A DNA stretch of 64,000 bases, taken from NCBI GenBank assembly GCA_963971405.1, contig OZ020488.1:22835089-22899088 (forward strand), written 5' to 3'. The position numbers were made by a program, and so were the translations under genes. Shown in pieces: positions 21,401 through 32,099 of this stretch. Under the pieces are notes generated by a model. That model searched no databases and had not been told where the DNA came from. It was given only the letters and a program-made list of their open reading frames with translations. The DNA is from Psococerastis gibbosa. Its lineage: Eukaryota; Arthropoda; Insecta; Psocodea; Psocidae. Within the stretch, counting starts at the first letter, position 1. Every line of letters begins with the position of its first letter.

Positions 21401-22417
21401 CCGCAGAAAAATGTTTTTTTCATGAAAGTTGAGTTATTTATATTTTTTTACCCCCAGAAGCAAACTATCAAGGGGCAAGCGATCCACCGTATTTTGTTGA
21501 CAGTAATAACGACTACAATATAAGTGAATTTAAAAGAAATCGTTGGAGCCGTTTTTGAGAAATATTTTTTTTTAGAGTTTTTTGAGAATAAACCCCCCCC
21601 CCCCCCAAACTGAGTTACCCCAAAATAAAAAATAAATGGTCTCGAGGTATGATTTCTGTGAACCTACATGCCAAATTTCATCAAAATCAACCGAGTAGTT
21701 TGCCCGCAAATCTACTCACAGACAGACAGACAGACATTTCGTAAAAACCACATCTTGGGGTTCCTGGTAGCTCAAAACGTGTAAATCCGTTGAAATCTCG
21801 GAATCGAAAATTTCGATCATCACAAAGCTTCCCTTATACTACGTATAAATTGGAAAGCAAAAAGCCCAACAATAATAATAATTATAAAGAAATTAAAAAT
21901 AATGTGATTTTCAGGTTATTACGCATGCAAGAGGCCGGGTTGCTTGTTCTTGGTAGATCGAGGTATATAAACGTTCCTCAAGAAAGGTTCAGTGACACAC
22001 CGGGCTGGTCCAGTGCAGGCATAGGTAACGTGTTGAGCGCTCTTCTCATTTTGGCCGGCGGTTATTTTTTCTCAGTTTTGATTCTCTTCTGTGAAATGGC
22101 GTGGTTAAGAAAAACGACACAATCAAAATGGTATGTGGGCCAACAAATTATCAAGTTATAATTTAATCGGTACTAAAATTTCATTGCATGAGTGAACAAC
22201 CCATGCGTGAGTGCAGTTACGATATATAATGTCTTATCGGGTGTACAAATAAATTGCAAAGGAACAGAACCATGGTACAAGTTATTTTAAATTTTTATTT
22301 TGCAGGGAGCAAACCACCAAACAAGACGTTATTCGTCAATATCGACATTTTCATGGAAAATCACAACTGCGGCTGCGTGAGAGACGTGTTATTACAGGCC
22401 AACAGAACATGCTCTAA
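12497..22417 (+). CDS. Divergent ionotropic receptor (IR family)
   Basis: Ligand-gated cation channel of the ionotropic glutamate receptor superfamily, about 528 aa, most like arthropod chemosensory/thermosensory IRs. Proposed exons: 12497-12739, 15149-15202, 15945-16041, 16208-16364, 17654-17874, 18295-18506, 19499-19622, 20366-20516, 21915-22130, 22306-22417; phases close. There is no long amino-terminal domain. LBD S1 includes QELKVAVLE, NDLIDFLEIIAINF, NWSGLMG and EADIAICHLTVTGRRIQAVDF, keeping the Arg of the TxTxxR motif but with His for the usual Pro. TM1 is near residues 198-222, the pore segment contains ICQQS, and TM2 contains LLYTAFAAGVTSLLAV in place of the SYTANLAAF gate. S2 includes SFIVQKNSAYKEIMNYW and LLRMQEAGLLVLGRS. 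TM3 is near 457-478 with a basic cytoplasmic tail. Exon 1 start, exons 2-3 and the end of exon 7 are less sure. An alternative acceptor for exon 4 is 16194. Confidence 0.82.
13404..13695. mobile_element. hAT-like MITE
   Basis: 292-bp element in receptor intron 1. Ends are CAAGGCCGTGGCCAAGG and the inverse of CAGGGCCGTAGCCAGGA. The flanking 8-mers ATTATCCT (13396-13403) and ATTGTCCT (13696-13703) match at 7 of 8 positions, the target duplication size of hAT elements. The interior is G/C-run rich and non-coding. Confidence 0.7.
14124..14563. mobile_element. Probable degraded MITE cluster with G/C tracts
   Basis: In receptor intron 1. Left end CAGGGACGGATCTAG and right end, inverted, CAGGAGTAGATCCAG form an imperfect inverted pair enclosing several runs of 9-15 G or C. 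No convincing target duplication was found, so boundaries are uncertain and more than one nested element is possible. Confidence 0.35.
15383..15660. mobile_element. hAT-like MITE with GGGAGA-type core
   Basis: 278-bp element in receptor intron 2. Flanks TGTTAATT (15375-15382) and AGTTAATT (15661-15668) agree at 7 of 8. Its interior is an antisense relative of the CCCCGGGGGAGA repeat units found at 44742-45315 and 48630-49250. Confidence 0.6.
16450..16713. mobile_element. TTAA-flanked (piggyBac-like) MITE
   Basis: 264-bp element with about 60-bp inverted termini (GAGGAAGATGGCTGTACACA at the left end, its near-complement at the right) and exact TTAA duplications at 16446-16449 and 16714-16717. 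The flanking sequence belongs to a dispersed repeat whose uninterrupted copy at 56860-56990 has a single TTAA (56876-56879) at the same spot, giving an empty-site proof of insertion. Confidence 0.8.
16718..16850 (+). repeat. Dispersed repeat R3, copy 1
   Basis: About 130 bp containing TCAGGTAGTTCTGCCATTG and a GTGACAGTGACAG end. Related copies are at 56860-56990 (+) and 28779-28895 (-). Copy 1 is interrupted by the TTAA-flanked MITE at 16450-16713. Not coding; family unknown. Confidence 0.7.
16925..17545. repeat. Two adjacent palindromic MITE copies
   Basis: In receptor intron 4. Arms at about 17193-17310 and 17425-17545 are near-perfect inverse complements (TTTTGTAAACAAGAAAT outer end, CGTTCCACAG inner box). 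A second pair of related arms lies at about 16930-17030 and 17150-17200. A further member is at 58795-59115. Non-coding; superfamily not assigned because target duplications are unclear. Confidence 0.6.
18540..18861. mobile_element. hAT-like MITE, perfect 8-bp TSD
   Basis: 322-bp element in receptor intron 6, 33 bp after the donor of exon 18295-18506. Ends are CAGGGGCGTAAA and, inverted, CAGAGGCGTAAA. The identical 8-mer GTTATTGG flanks it at 18532-18539 and 18862-18869. The interior has long G and C runs. Confidence 0.85.
19017..19151. mobile_element. Short hAT-like MITE, perfect 8-bp TSD
   Basis: 135-bp element in receptor intron 6. Ends CAAGGCCGTG and inverted CATGGCCGTG. The identical ACTGTAGG flanks at 19009-19016 and 19152-19159. 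Same terminal family as the element at 13404-13695. Confidence 0.85.
19855..20135. repeat. AGACGTC/AGATATCT palindrome-rich repeat
   Basis: In receptor intron 7. Short self-complementary words (TAGACGTC, AGATATCTAG and variants) recur about every 15-40 bp over 280 bp. It runs directly into a tRNA-like sequence at 20136-20201. No coding potential. Confidence 0.5.
20136..20201 (+). tRNA. tRNA-like sequence (degenerate)
   Basis: 66 nt with a good B box and T arm (GTGGG, loop TTCGAAT, CCCGC) and an acceptor pairing of GGACTTG with CATGTCC (one mismatch). The D and anticodon arms do not fold cleanly and the length is short. I read it as a tRNA pseudogene or the tRNA-derived part of a SINE, not a working tRNA. 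Confidence 0.35.
20705..20915 (+). repeat. Dispersed repeat R4, copy 1
   Basis: Shares long stretches such as GACATGAAGGACTA and GCGAGTCTCTAC with 63250-63540 and 62545-62715. Three partly diverged copies in one window show an interspersed repeat. No recognised protein is encoded. Confidence 0.6.
21150..21860 (-). repeat. Dispersed repeat R1, copy 1 (inverse)
   Basis: About 700-bp repeat in receptor intron 8, inverse of copies at 35478-36170 and 50455-51090. It contains a GACAGACAGACAGACA tract and the segment around AACACCTAAAACATACCTGA. No TIR-bounded transposase frame. It ends about 55 bp before exon 21915-22130. Confidence 0.7.
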
Positions 22418-22420
22418 AAC

Positions 22421-22426
22421 AATAAA
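22421..22426 (+). terminator. Possible polyadenylation signal of receptor gene
   Basis: AATAAA four bases after the TAA at 22415-22417. It is unusually close to the stop, so a later site may be used instead. Confidence 0.4.
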
Positions 22427-22454
22427 TATTTCTGATGAAGCATGATCAATCAGC

Positions 22455-22635
22455 AGCAGCCTGATCGGGGCGATTATAATACCGGTATTTATTTAACCCC
22501 CTGGTAGTAAAAAATTAAACAAGATAATTTTGTAATGGAAAGTGCTATTCAAAATTTGTTTGTTTACAGTTATAATCCTAGGGTATTTATTTAACCCCGG
22601 TATTATAATCGCCTCAATCAGGCTGCAGCAGCCTG
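22455..22635. repeat. Palindromic MITE after receptor stop
   Basis: Arms at 22457-22485 and 22597-22626 are inverse complements (outer CAGCCTGAT, inner ATAATACCGG). The loop carries a direct repeat of TATTTATTTAACCCC. It lies in the 3' UTR or the 351-bp spacer between the receptor and the next gene; nothing else is seen in that spacer. Confidence 0.6.
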
Positions 22636-22768
22636 TTGAATTTAACTAGGAATCACTCAGAACGTGAACTTAATAATAAATTTTATGTTTCTGTTTTCAT
22701 TCCCAATGTAAATATCATATTTTGCTTTTATTTATTATTATTTCTAGATTTTAGGCAAAGCTTTAAAA

Positions 22769-25700
22769 ATGACGATGAGCGGATGGACCGTCCATGATAA
22801 ACTAGCCATGTACCGCGGGCTACTTAAAATTTTCCGTAAGTTATTAATAGAGTACAGTATTAAATTGATATTTAAAATACGCTATTATGAATGAGCATTA
22901 TGAAATCACAACTACTGGTGTGATTGATTCGGTCCAGATTTTTGGTTGGGCCGAACCGAAGAAAGATGGACTGGACCGAAAATACATTAAAAAGAATAAA
23001 AATCACCAGGGGCAGACCAAGGTGGGTATGACAAGCATCGGCAGCGTAAACAATGAAGGGGTAAGAAGTGGTGACTGAGATAGAGTTAAATAGTTAAACA
23101 GTTAAAATAAAGTTATTCAGATTGCTACTCATATGCGCGGAAGCTTACTGCGCCGGTTCTATTGGCAAGCTTGCCTGCTGGATTGTACAATTTGTTCTTC
23201 AATGGCCCAATTTTATTTGTTCTATGTTGGAAGCCGACAAACACAGTCCAAACTTATAAATACATAAGAGATGGTGTCTAGCCATAGACTAAGTCAGACC
23301 GATAACAGTGAAAAGGGGAAATATCAAAGGTGTTGGCAAAGGAAATGTGCGGCAATGAAAAACGCGTCAACCAACATGACTGTTAATGCCAACGGGCAAG
23401 CACAGACATGCTTACCATTGACATTGTAACAGGTGTTGGCTCTACTTAACTAAGTATGGAAACAAGTCTTTATTATGCATAAAAAACCAACGAGGGGGAT
23501 CCTATTTGCGCCCTTACTGATGAAAATTCCTGATATTTTTTCTTTAATTTTATCCTTTCCCCTTTCCCGAGTTTAAATAGGCCTATAAATAAAATGAAAT
23601 TAACCTATGTTGAACCCCTCCCACAGCCGTGTGACGTGTGTATGTAATGCACGACTTCACAAAGGCTTATGAGTAGCTTGAAATATGACTCCGGGCACAA
23701 AAGGTTCCCTACCCCTGGACTAGGCGAATAATATTGAGAATGACTGTATGTAGGGCGACGATACCAAAGAGTAAATCTATGTATTTCGGTCTTAAAAAGT
23801 GAACAGGGAAAGGGAAGATGTGAAGAAAGCAGTTGAAATGCACTATAACCTCTAGTGTTCCCCTCAAGCCACTCAGACACGACTAAGGGTGGTAGGAACG
23901 GCCCTATGTCACAGCCAAACACAAGATACTGCATTTTTTTTTCCAAAACATGGAAACCAGCTGTGATTCCGAAGACCAACGAAGGAGGCTTCGTGGTACT
24001 GACCTACAAGTAGTTTGTTAGATAGATCTTGTTTGGCCATGTCTACTAGCCTATCACAAAATATTCAAAAATGTTAGATGCCAGATAAAAGCACGAGAAA
24101 CAGAGATAAAAGACAACCAAAACTGCATAAGGTAATTACTAAATTTACCATACTTACACATTAGTTCATTGTGGAACTCATCAATCTCCAGCATTCAGTG
24201 GCGGAGCGTGGGATAATTGCGAGTGTAATGCTTGCAAATATTTATTTAAGTTAAAAAATAAAAGAAAACACGCATCATTTTATAAGCATGTCTTATCTTC
24301 TTAAAAGTAAAAATTTGAAGACAAAAAAGAAGATATTTGAATTCTAACGTGACGAGATTCTTAATTTTCTTAGACTGCGTTGATAACATCATGCTCATAC
24401 AATCTTATTTGCTCGTAGCTTCCTATACATTTCAACGAAGCTCTTAATACATTCCAAGGATTTGTTGAGTGTAATGCGGCATTGCACGCACGCATTACAC
24501 GCACACTCCGCCAATGCCTGCATTAATTATGAAAATATGGATTATTATGAAGTACTGTTTAAATAGGCGGACATATACCGTAGTTTTTCCATAGTATAAT
24601 TGTACATCAATACATTCTTTATGATTATTAACATAAAATACCCTAGCATCGCTTCTCACATAATAGTTGTTCGAAATTAAACTGTCATCGACACCTAAAG
24701 AACAAGATGGGAAAACTGCTGCAGTTGCAATGGTTAACGTGATATAGGCCTATCTAAATCCAATTTTAATACGATCGTATGTTGTTGCCACATTGCATTT
24801 TTGTTGGATAGATCGCGAAGAAAACAATCAAATTAGGGATTCCAAAAATGAGAAACAAAAAAATCATCGGTTGATCAAGAAACTAAAGTCGGAATTGCAC
24901 AAATATAGAGAAGACCTTCAGCATGTTGGAATGGCTGGCGAATTAACAATGAAGCAAATACTGCAAAATTATCCAACCCATCAGCGACTTCTGCAGAATC
25001 TTGACTTAAAGGTACAAGTCATAAAAATTTAAGGTGAAATCCTTATGTAATTACAAAAGTTTGCGTGGTGCTCGCATCCCTTCGATACAAAATTAATGTT
25101 TTATAGAAACGTTACATTATTTAGAAGAATGAAAGTAAAATTGCCCTCCATTTGGGCGAACGTTTGGCCTTTGGGCCAACTAACTACTAACTAATTTTTG
25201 TGTCGACTCTTTTTTGAAGTTCTGCTTAGCGAATACCATTTCCGGGGTCCCGACCAAATTGTTATAGGTCTGCAATCCCGTGATCTTAAAAGAGTCAATA
25301 GAGTCAGAGGATTATCGGGATAAAAAATATCTCAATACTGATAATGAATGAAATTTTATAGCTAAAATGCTTAAATTACTTGATAAACATCCGCACCTCC
25401 CCCCCCCCCCCAGGTGGTCCCCATCACTTAATCAGAAAAGGACGCTTACGTAATGTTAAAAAAAGCTGCAGAACACCCCTGGGATTCAATAAAAAATTTC
25501 AACATGACGGCGCTTAATTTTAGTCCTATTTTTTTCACTACCTAACCTTCCAATTTTGTATTTAAATCCAAGAAGGTTTTTTAAATAACATTCAGTCCTC
25601 AACCCGGATTGACATGAATGCCCCGGGATTCATTCTTTTGTTGTGCGTTATTAGAGCAAATCGTTGCACCATTTTCAATAATTATATCACACTATATATT

Positions 25701-28700
25701 CGGCACTCACAATGTTAAAGATATGGTATGCATCTAATATAGCCTACTGTGTGCAAATTTCCAGGATATGCAGGAAACCATGGAAAAAAAGGTTCACATG
25801 GAGGTAATCATACTGGACAATTTGGTGGAAAGCCTGGAGGCAGCTAAAAAAGATTTGCTGACACATGGGGTGAGAATTTACATTATATTAATCGAGTTAA
25901 AGCATTAAGGAGGAATTTATTTGAGAACATTTAACAACTGCTATCCCAATTTACTTCACACTAACCGAAATTGTCATTACTTGTGGATTCATCAAGAATA
26001 ATTAAAATTAACAGTGAAAATAATTTATAAATATATAAATAAGTATCAATAATCATCAATCGTATCGATGATTTTAGTTGTTGTATAACGAAGTCACTTC
26101 GCAAACCGAAAATAATGGTGCAATGGAAGACTTTCGGAGAGATCTACATAACCGTATACAAGAGTTTCGAGGAAAGTCATTGGCAGGGAGAAATATTCAA
26201 AGTGTCTATAAAAGAGTTACCAACCTGCTTCGAACGGTGAGTTAAAATAACAGTATCTAACAAGGGCATGTTGCTCACCACAACATCCCAAATAGAGCAG
26301 GGGTCATGAGAAAGTATCCTTTACCTTGCAGTACCTTTATGTTTTTTAACAAGGGCATCGCCAATTCTCGGGCTAAGAGTGGGGGAAGGCGAAGAGTCGT
26401 GGCGACCTTTTGATTGAAATACTGCCTGGCTATAGGCATTTGTATCTACTTAGGGTCCGCATTCAAGGTTACTTTTCAGTACGGATATGGCTAAGAACCC
26501 GAGAGTGGTTATATAATTTAGGTAAAGGTATAAGAACTGTTCTAACAACTAGTATATTTCTTGTTAACAGGAGCAGAACGAGTTTAATACGATTTTAGAT
26601 CACCTCAAGAAGGATAAAAAGCTGCAGGAGTGTTGTTTAATCAGAGCTACACAGATGGGACAGCTAGCCACAGAAGATGCAGCCAACATGGAAAAAAATT
26701 ACGAAATGAGGGAAAAAGATACGCAGGCTAACATGACCCATCAAATATCTGTGTTGAAGACATTAAGATTAATGTTGAATGAAGTAGAGAAGGAATCACA
26801 AGCATTAATTAGATCGGAAGTAAGTCGTAGGTTAACATAAAGACCAAACAATCATGTAGGCTGGGGATTAAAAAATCTCTTCGGCTCTGGCCAATCAGGT
26901 GCAGGGAGATTCCGCAGACCTTGCTTTTCCTCTACGCTACCTACGCTATGCATGTAATAAAAAATAAAAAATGCTTCATTATTTTCCCGACCACAACATC
27001 AACACTTAAAACACTCCGAACAATGACGACTATGAACTTTTACTTATTAAATTCATAAAGATACATTAACTGGAGCGGCGGGGGCCATAATATGCCTTAC
27101 GAGGCACCCGTTAACCATAAGCCAACTAACAGAGATAAGTACCAACGCAAAAAATATCTAAGTCTTACACATTGCAGCATAGCAGAACGGATACCGGGAC
27201 CCGGTCAAAAATTCTGTACTTAGCTTTTGCAGGCTACACTTATCACTGGTTTCCCCGCCAAATTGCGTTCTTATCTTGTGCAGGCTACACTAGCAGCCAT
27301 ATTGATAACGGTCTCCAACCACGGGATGATTAAATTATGTTTACTTTGACAGGACGCCCTCTTGAAATCGTTAATTTGTCGTAAAAAGTGTTATCACCAT
27401 TATCGTAGATAATAATACGGGCTTTCAGTCAGATTTTAATTCATTCCTCTGCGACTAATATTAACTGAGATATGAATTATATAAGGTTTCAATCGGCCGC
27501 CATCTTGTAACTAAATAGTGGATCTAGCTGGTTAACGAACTCGATCAAGACATTTGTATGATCAATTTTTGTGCCACGTTTAATCAAAATCAGATAAAAT
27601 GTACGGAAGTTAGTGTTTCCTAAAATCGATATACATATAATATATACTGTATATGTACATACATATATATTGTGTATAGGCCTATACCTGTATATAACAT
27701 TTTGAACGGAGGGTGGTTTTAGGCTCAGGGGGCCATGAAATGAAAAGTTGTGAAGAAATTTTCCTAAAGTCGAACATTGGTCGCCATCTCGATAGGTAGA
27801 TGAATCTCCCTAAAAATAAATCAATAGCCAAACTGCTAGATGGTCTAACTCGCAGTTTTTAAGTTTATAAATTCGTCTATGAAGATAGATGTGGCAATAG
27901 ATTACTTATTAATACTTGACAGTGTTGTAACAATTAAATATAAGACATGCTCGATGCCATAATATTGCATAACGAAGCTTCAGTCCATAAATTTTTGCAA
28001 TGAACATACTTCACATTAGGTGTCTTTCCATATTTTAGAGCTACAAAAATCTAACAACTATTGACCCCGAATCAAATGCGACAGACAACCTCGAGGAGAA
28101 ATTAAAGGAACAGGTGCAAGCAGCAAGCGAACAATTGAGAAAAGTTCAGGACGTAATTCTTGTTCCGAGTTTCAACGATATTTTTCCCAGGTAGACTAAT
28201 AAAAAACACTTAAGGTAGCCAAGGTGGGCAGGCTAATAACCCTAGCCCTAATAGCTTGGTTCAGTAATAAACCAAATAGGCTACTCAGCTTTATTAATTT
28301 ATTTCTTAACAGGCCACGTAATAAGCACACGCACTACTTGCCAGCAACCACATCACACCGGAGAGTTTACAATAAATAGGTCATTAAAAATGATACTATT
28401 TTACATTTTATATGTTATAAATACGGTATAGTGGATGCTAAGATAGAAATGTTCTATAGTTTATTTGATCAAGAAGTTATAAGTCTTAGAAAGAACAGCT
28501 TTTTAACGGTGCTGAAAGCCAATGAAAGAACGATATTTAGCCGAGGATAAGTTTATTTATTTATGCTGCAATGTCCTTATGAAGTGGTAATTGTTAAATT
28601 GATTACTGAACGATCGATAAACCTTTTACAGAATGTCGGAACAGTTGCGACAAAATGAAAGGCTCATCGAGGAATTGAACAGGAGCCATGAAATGTTTGG

Positions 28701-31004
28701 TTCAATGATGAACAAAAGGTTGAAGCTCCATCCCATGTTATTTGCTGTTAAGAGTGAAGGCTACACCGATACAGCGTAAGTACCTCTGTCACTGTCACTG
28801 AGGCACTACCACAAAGACGGAACTACCAGATTTTGAAGATTTTACTTTATACTTTATTGTCGATTACTTGTTTATTACTTGATTGCATAATTTAAGAGAA
28901 ATATTTATTTATTATTTATTACAAAATACATAAATAATTAAATTAAAATAGTGTCAACATTCAAAGTACAGCCAACAACTCAATAAGTAACCAAATATAC
29001 CAAATTGGGACGGGGAAGCAGGATCTACTACTATATATATATATATATAATAGTGACAAATCATCCGATGTTATATTCAGGTTCGTGGCAAACGTAAATT
29101 ACATCCAGGAAGAGATTAAGAAAGTAATCGTGGAAATAAACAAGGTAAAAAAAGAAGTAAACGAAACTGCAAAGTATCTTATGTACATCCGGAGTGCATT
29201 CCGGCGATTGTGGAACATGGTTTGGACTGTGCCCGGACTGGCTGATGCGAGCACTACCCGAGACGTTGAGGGGAACGCGGGGATGAGCGCCCAAGGTAGG
29301 TCAAACAAATGAAGCCTATGTTTCCCAAAGAAAACTGAGCAATAGTAGCCTTGGAAAATTTGCGCACTTGCTCGTGATGGAATTGAGATAAAACTAGAGG
29401 GCTGGTAAGGGGCTGCATTAATCACGGGAGGTTCGAAAGGGGGGGGGGGAGGGGTTCGATAAAAATCACAAGGGGGGAGGGGGGTATAGTAAGATATCAC
29501 GTGTATTTATTTTTTCGTCGAATGCGTGATTTCTAAACCGAAAAGCGGTGTGTAGTATGACCTTGACTCGCTGTTGCCAGGCAACAAACGAAGTTATCCA
29601 GTTGTTAGTTTTGACAAAAGTCTTGCTAATCCGTGGTCGTAGGACAATGTACATTAAATACCTTCATGTACTAGTACAATGTGTCTTTTTCGCATGATTA
29701 CACCATTTCTTTAATATTATTATTTTTTATTCATTTTAAGATTCTTTGTAGGTAATAAAAAAAACACGTGATTTTTGGTGGGGGGGGGGGGGGTAGTCTT
29801 AAGCCTCACCACGTATCACCAAGGGGGAGGGAGGGGTTAAAAATGTTAAAAAAACATCACGTGATTAATGACAACCCCTAAGGGAGATTTCAAGTGTCAA
29901 TAAATACACCTTGGAATATACTCACCAAACATACTCACGTGGTCTGAGTGTTGGAGTGTAGAGAGTATTGAAATGGTCAAGCAAAAGAAAGGGTTTGAAT
30001 CCTGCTCCTAACAATTTCTCCGTTTCCCTTTTTGGTGCATTTCCTGATATAATTCATCCTTTAATGCAGTTTATTTATACATGCCGAAATGACGGTCACC
30101 AAAACAAAAGAACAATACTAAAGAATGTTAAACATCAAGAACCAAAGATTGCTCGGGAAATAAAGAATGGTTAGGAAAGCACGATAGGATTCACATACAT
30201 ACTGTCCGACTATTAATTGAAAACTTTTTTTTTTATTCCAATACATGAATAAATATACATTTATGAAGTGGAAGAAACTCAGTGTTTCGTTACCTTCAAT
30301 TCCTGGTCGCGTTGTAGAGCATTAGTAGTCCACTATCGTTAAGAAGCTTCGAGTCTAATATAGATTATACTATTGATTATTAGCATTACAATTATTGGAT
30401 AAGTTGAAGATTGTCACACGCGACATACAAGTAAAAATGAAGGGAGACCTTCGGCCTGAAGACCACGAAAGGATGATCACAGCCCTCATCAAACGACGGA
30501 ACCGCATAGGCAGCACCCCAACCAAGGACAAACAGCAACCTAAAAATTGTAAGTACCCTATGCGCAGGGTAGAATACTTTTTAGTTGTTCCCTTATGCAC
30601 TTCACACAGAATTTTCTGTCGATCAAGTCGACAACTACAATATCACATTTTATTTCTATGTATTTTTACGCATATCAGTAGGTTATATTCTTCAAGAAGA
30701 CTTTTGTTTCCTAGAAGGAACCCCTATTCTTCATTTTCGATCCAAAAATTGCAAGTGACACAGAATTCAATATCAAATTATAAAAAATCTGAAGTAATTC
30801 AAAAGCTCCCCCAAAAACTCAGTTTCTCTTAAATACTATTATATCCATTAACTATTGTATTTTATTAATTAGCATATTATATACTTCACAGTTACATTAG
30901 ACTTAGTCATGGAATCAGCTGATGCCAACGTGCCCACCAGACAGGAAGTAAAGGCGGCGAGTGCGAGAATTATTGAACTGGCCACAACGAAGCTCTACGA
31001 ATAG
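22769..31004 (+). CDS. Coiled-coil protein, ODAD3/CCDC151-like
   Basis: Predicted 522-aa coiled-coil protein. Exons: 22769-22835, 24812-25011, 25765-25869, 26078-26236, 26571-26819, 28039-28190, 28632-28775, 29081-29295, 30384-30548, 30892-31004; phases close exactly to TAG. There is no signal peptide or membrane segment, and it is rich in E/K/Q heptads throughout. Its layout resembles the outer dynein arm docking subunits ODAD3 (CCDC151) and ODAD1: an N-terminal KxxNHRLIKKLKSELHKY coil, then NIQSVYKRVTNLLRTEQ with FNTILDHLKKDKK, then a MREKDTQ coil. Those proteins anchor dynein arms on axonemal microtubule doublets. The match is from remembered pattern, not a search, and divergence is high, so another axonemal coiled coil is possible. 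The first ATG is chosen because exon 1 (MTMSGWTVHDKLAMYRGLL) joins exon 2 in phase. AATAAA at 31252 follows. Confidence 0.75.
22836..24811. other. Long first intron of coiled-coil gene
   Basis: 1.98 kb. It holds the hAT-like MITE at 24196-24516 and, around 23365-23470, a fragment sharing GCTTACCATTGACATTGTAAC with other introns (repeat R5). The sequence AGGTTCCCTACCCCTGG near 23700 looks like an isolated hAT end. The 124-codon minus frame at 23605-23979 has no recognised motif. Confidence 0.5.
24196..24516. mobile_element. hAT-like MITE
   Basis: 321 bp with ends CAGTGGCGGAG and inverted CATTGGCGGAG. Flanking 8-mers CCAGCATT (24188-24195) and CCTGCATT (24517-24524) match 7 of 8. Non-coding interior. 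Confidence 0.75.
26820..28038. other. Intron 5 of coiled-coil gene
   Basis: 1.2 kb AT-rich intron. I see no mobile element with definable ends. A TATA-rich microsatellite-like tract lies near 27630-27700. Confidence 0.4.
28779..28895 (-). repeat. Dispersed repeat R3, copy 2 (inverse)
   Basis: Begins within the donor region after exon 28632-28775. It contains the inverse of the R3 segments CAATGGCAGAACTACC-like and ACTTTATACTTT found at 16718 and 56876. Confidence 0.6.
29296..30383. other. Intron 8 of coiled-coil gene with G-tract repeats
   Basis: Holds three blocks (about 29430-29500, 29760-29800, 29810-29880) where G runs of 8-14 lie next to ATCACGTG-type words in changing orientation. This suggests pieces of one G-rich element. 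No coding sequence was seen. Confidence 0.4.
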
Positions 31005-31251
31005 ATGTAAGCGATTGTCAGATTGACAAAAGATCGTTTTAATAATTACAAAAGACAGCACACTTGGAGAGTAAGAAAACGAATGTCTAAATTTATATTG
31101 TATATGACTACACAGCCTACTGTTTACTGATCATTAAAAATGCTAACATTTTTACTAAGACTGGCTGTTGTCTTTTTAGTCATTTACTATGCGTTGTGTT
31201 GCGAAGTTTATATCTTTACACAATATGTTTATGGGGTATTCGAGTTTATAT

Positions 31252-31257
31252 AATAAA
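31252..31257 (+). terminator. Polyadenylation signal of coiled-coil gene
   Basis: AATAAA 248 bp after the TAG at 31002-31004. Confidence 0.5.
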
Positions 31258-31661
31258 TGCCGGAGATATTGTTTGCAAATGTAAAGGAAAACACATAAAG
31301 GTAGAATAAGAATAAGAAAAAATGGGAAAGGCACTTATGTCCAGAGTAAAATTCCCGCGCCTTTACTTACTCTATCAGAATTAGAATGAGAATAAATTAA
31401 ATTGTACAATGAAAGAACAACACAATACACATTTTTACTTCTATACCATTCAAACCCCTTCTTTCTTTAAGCAGTAAGTTAAAAGTTAAAAATAAATAAT
31501 ACATTTTTATGATTAGTCTCATTGTTTTACTTGAAACCCCACAGCCGGTTTCGACACACACAGAAAGGCAAGACTCTATTTGAGAACTGGTGACACTGAT
31601 TAATTATTTGAAGAACGCTACTAGTACACTATATACCAGTACAACTTGTACTGGTGTATGT

Positions 31662-32099
31662 AGTGATGAGCAAAGCAAGACCAAGACCAAGACTCGAACA
31701 GTCTTGGTCTTGCTTGTTCAGTCTTTGTCTTGGTCTAGCTCAAATCTCTCTGGTCTCCGTCTTGGTCTTACTTACCTCGTCTTGGTCTTGGTTTTAGGCT
31801 TGGTCTTGCCATAATTTCTTAACGAACATCTTTCAAACATTTTGTAAACATTTTATTTTTATTCAATAAACATTCTTAAACCTAAATTTACTATCTTTGA
31901 ATTAAAAAAAGTTCATTAAGATATTATTTCTTATTGTTATTCAAAGATGGATTGTGAATTGTTAGTCTTGGTCTTGCATAGTCGGTCTTGGTATTAGTCT
32001 TGTTCTTATTCATACTGTCTTGGTCTAGGTCTTGCGAGTAGAAGAATGGTTTTGGTCTCGGTAAGACAGCAAGACCAAGACCAATTTTGCTCATCACTA
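31662..32099. repeat. GGTCTT/AAGACC inverted-repeat element
   Basis: About 440 bp with inverted ends GTGATGAGCAAA and TTTTGCTCATCAC, possibly flanked by TA. Inside, AAGACC words sit at the left edge, GGTCTT words through the middle and AAGACC again at the right edge, so the strand bias flips twice. A separate 19-bp palindrome CCAGTACAACTTGTACTGG lies just upstream at 31637-31655. No coding function is inferred from the local open frames. Confidence 0.6.

Noticed and set aside
23605..23979. 124-codon minus-strand open frame
   Set aside because: In an intron of the coiled-coil gene; no family motif, and no splice partners found.
29099..29500. 133-codon minus-strand open frame
   Set aside because: Antisense to coiled-coil exon 8, then low-complexity C/P-rich sequence from a G tract.
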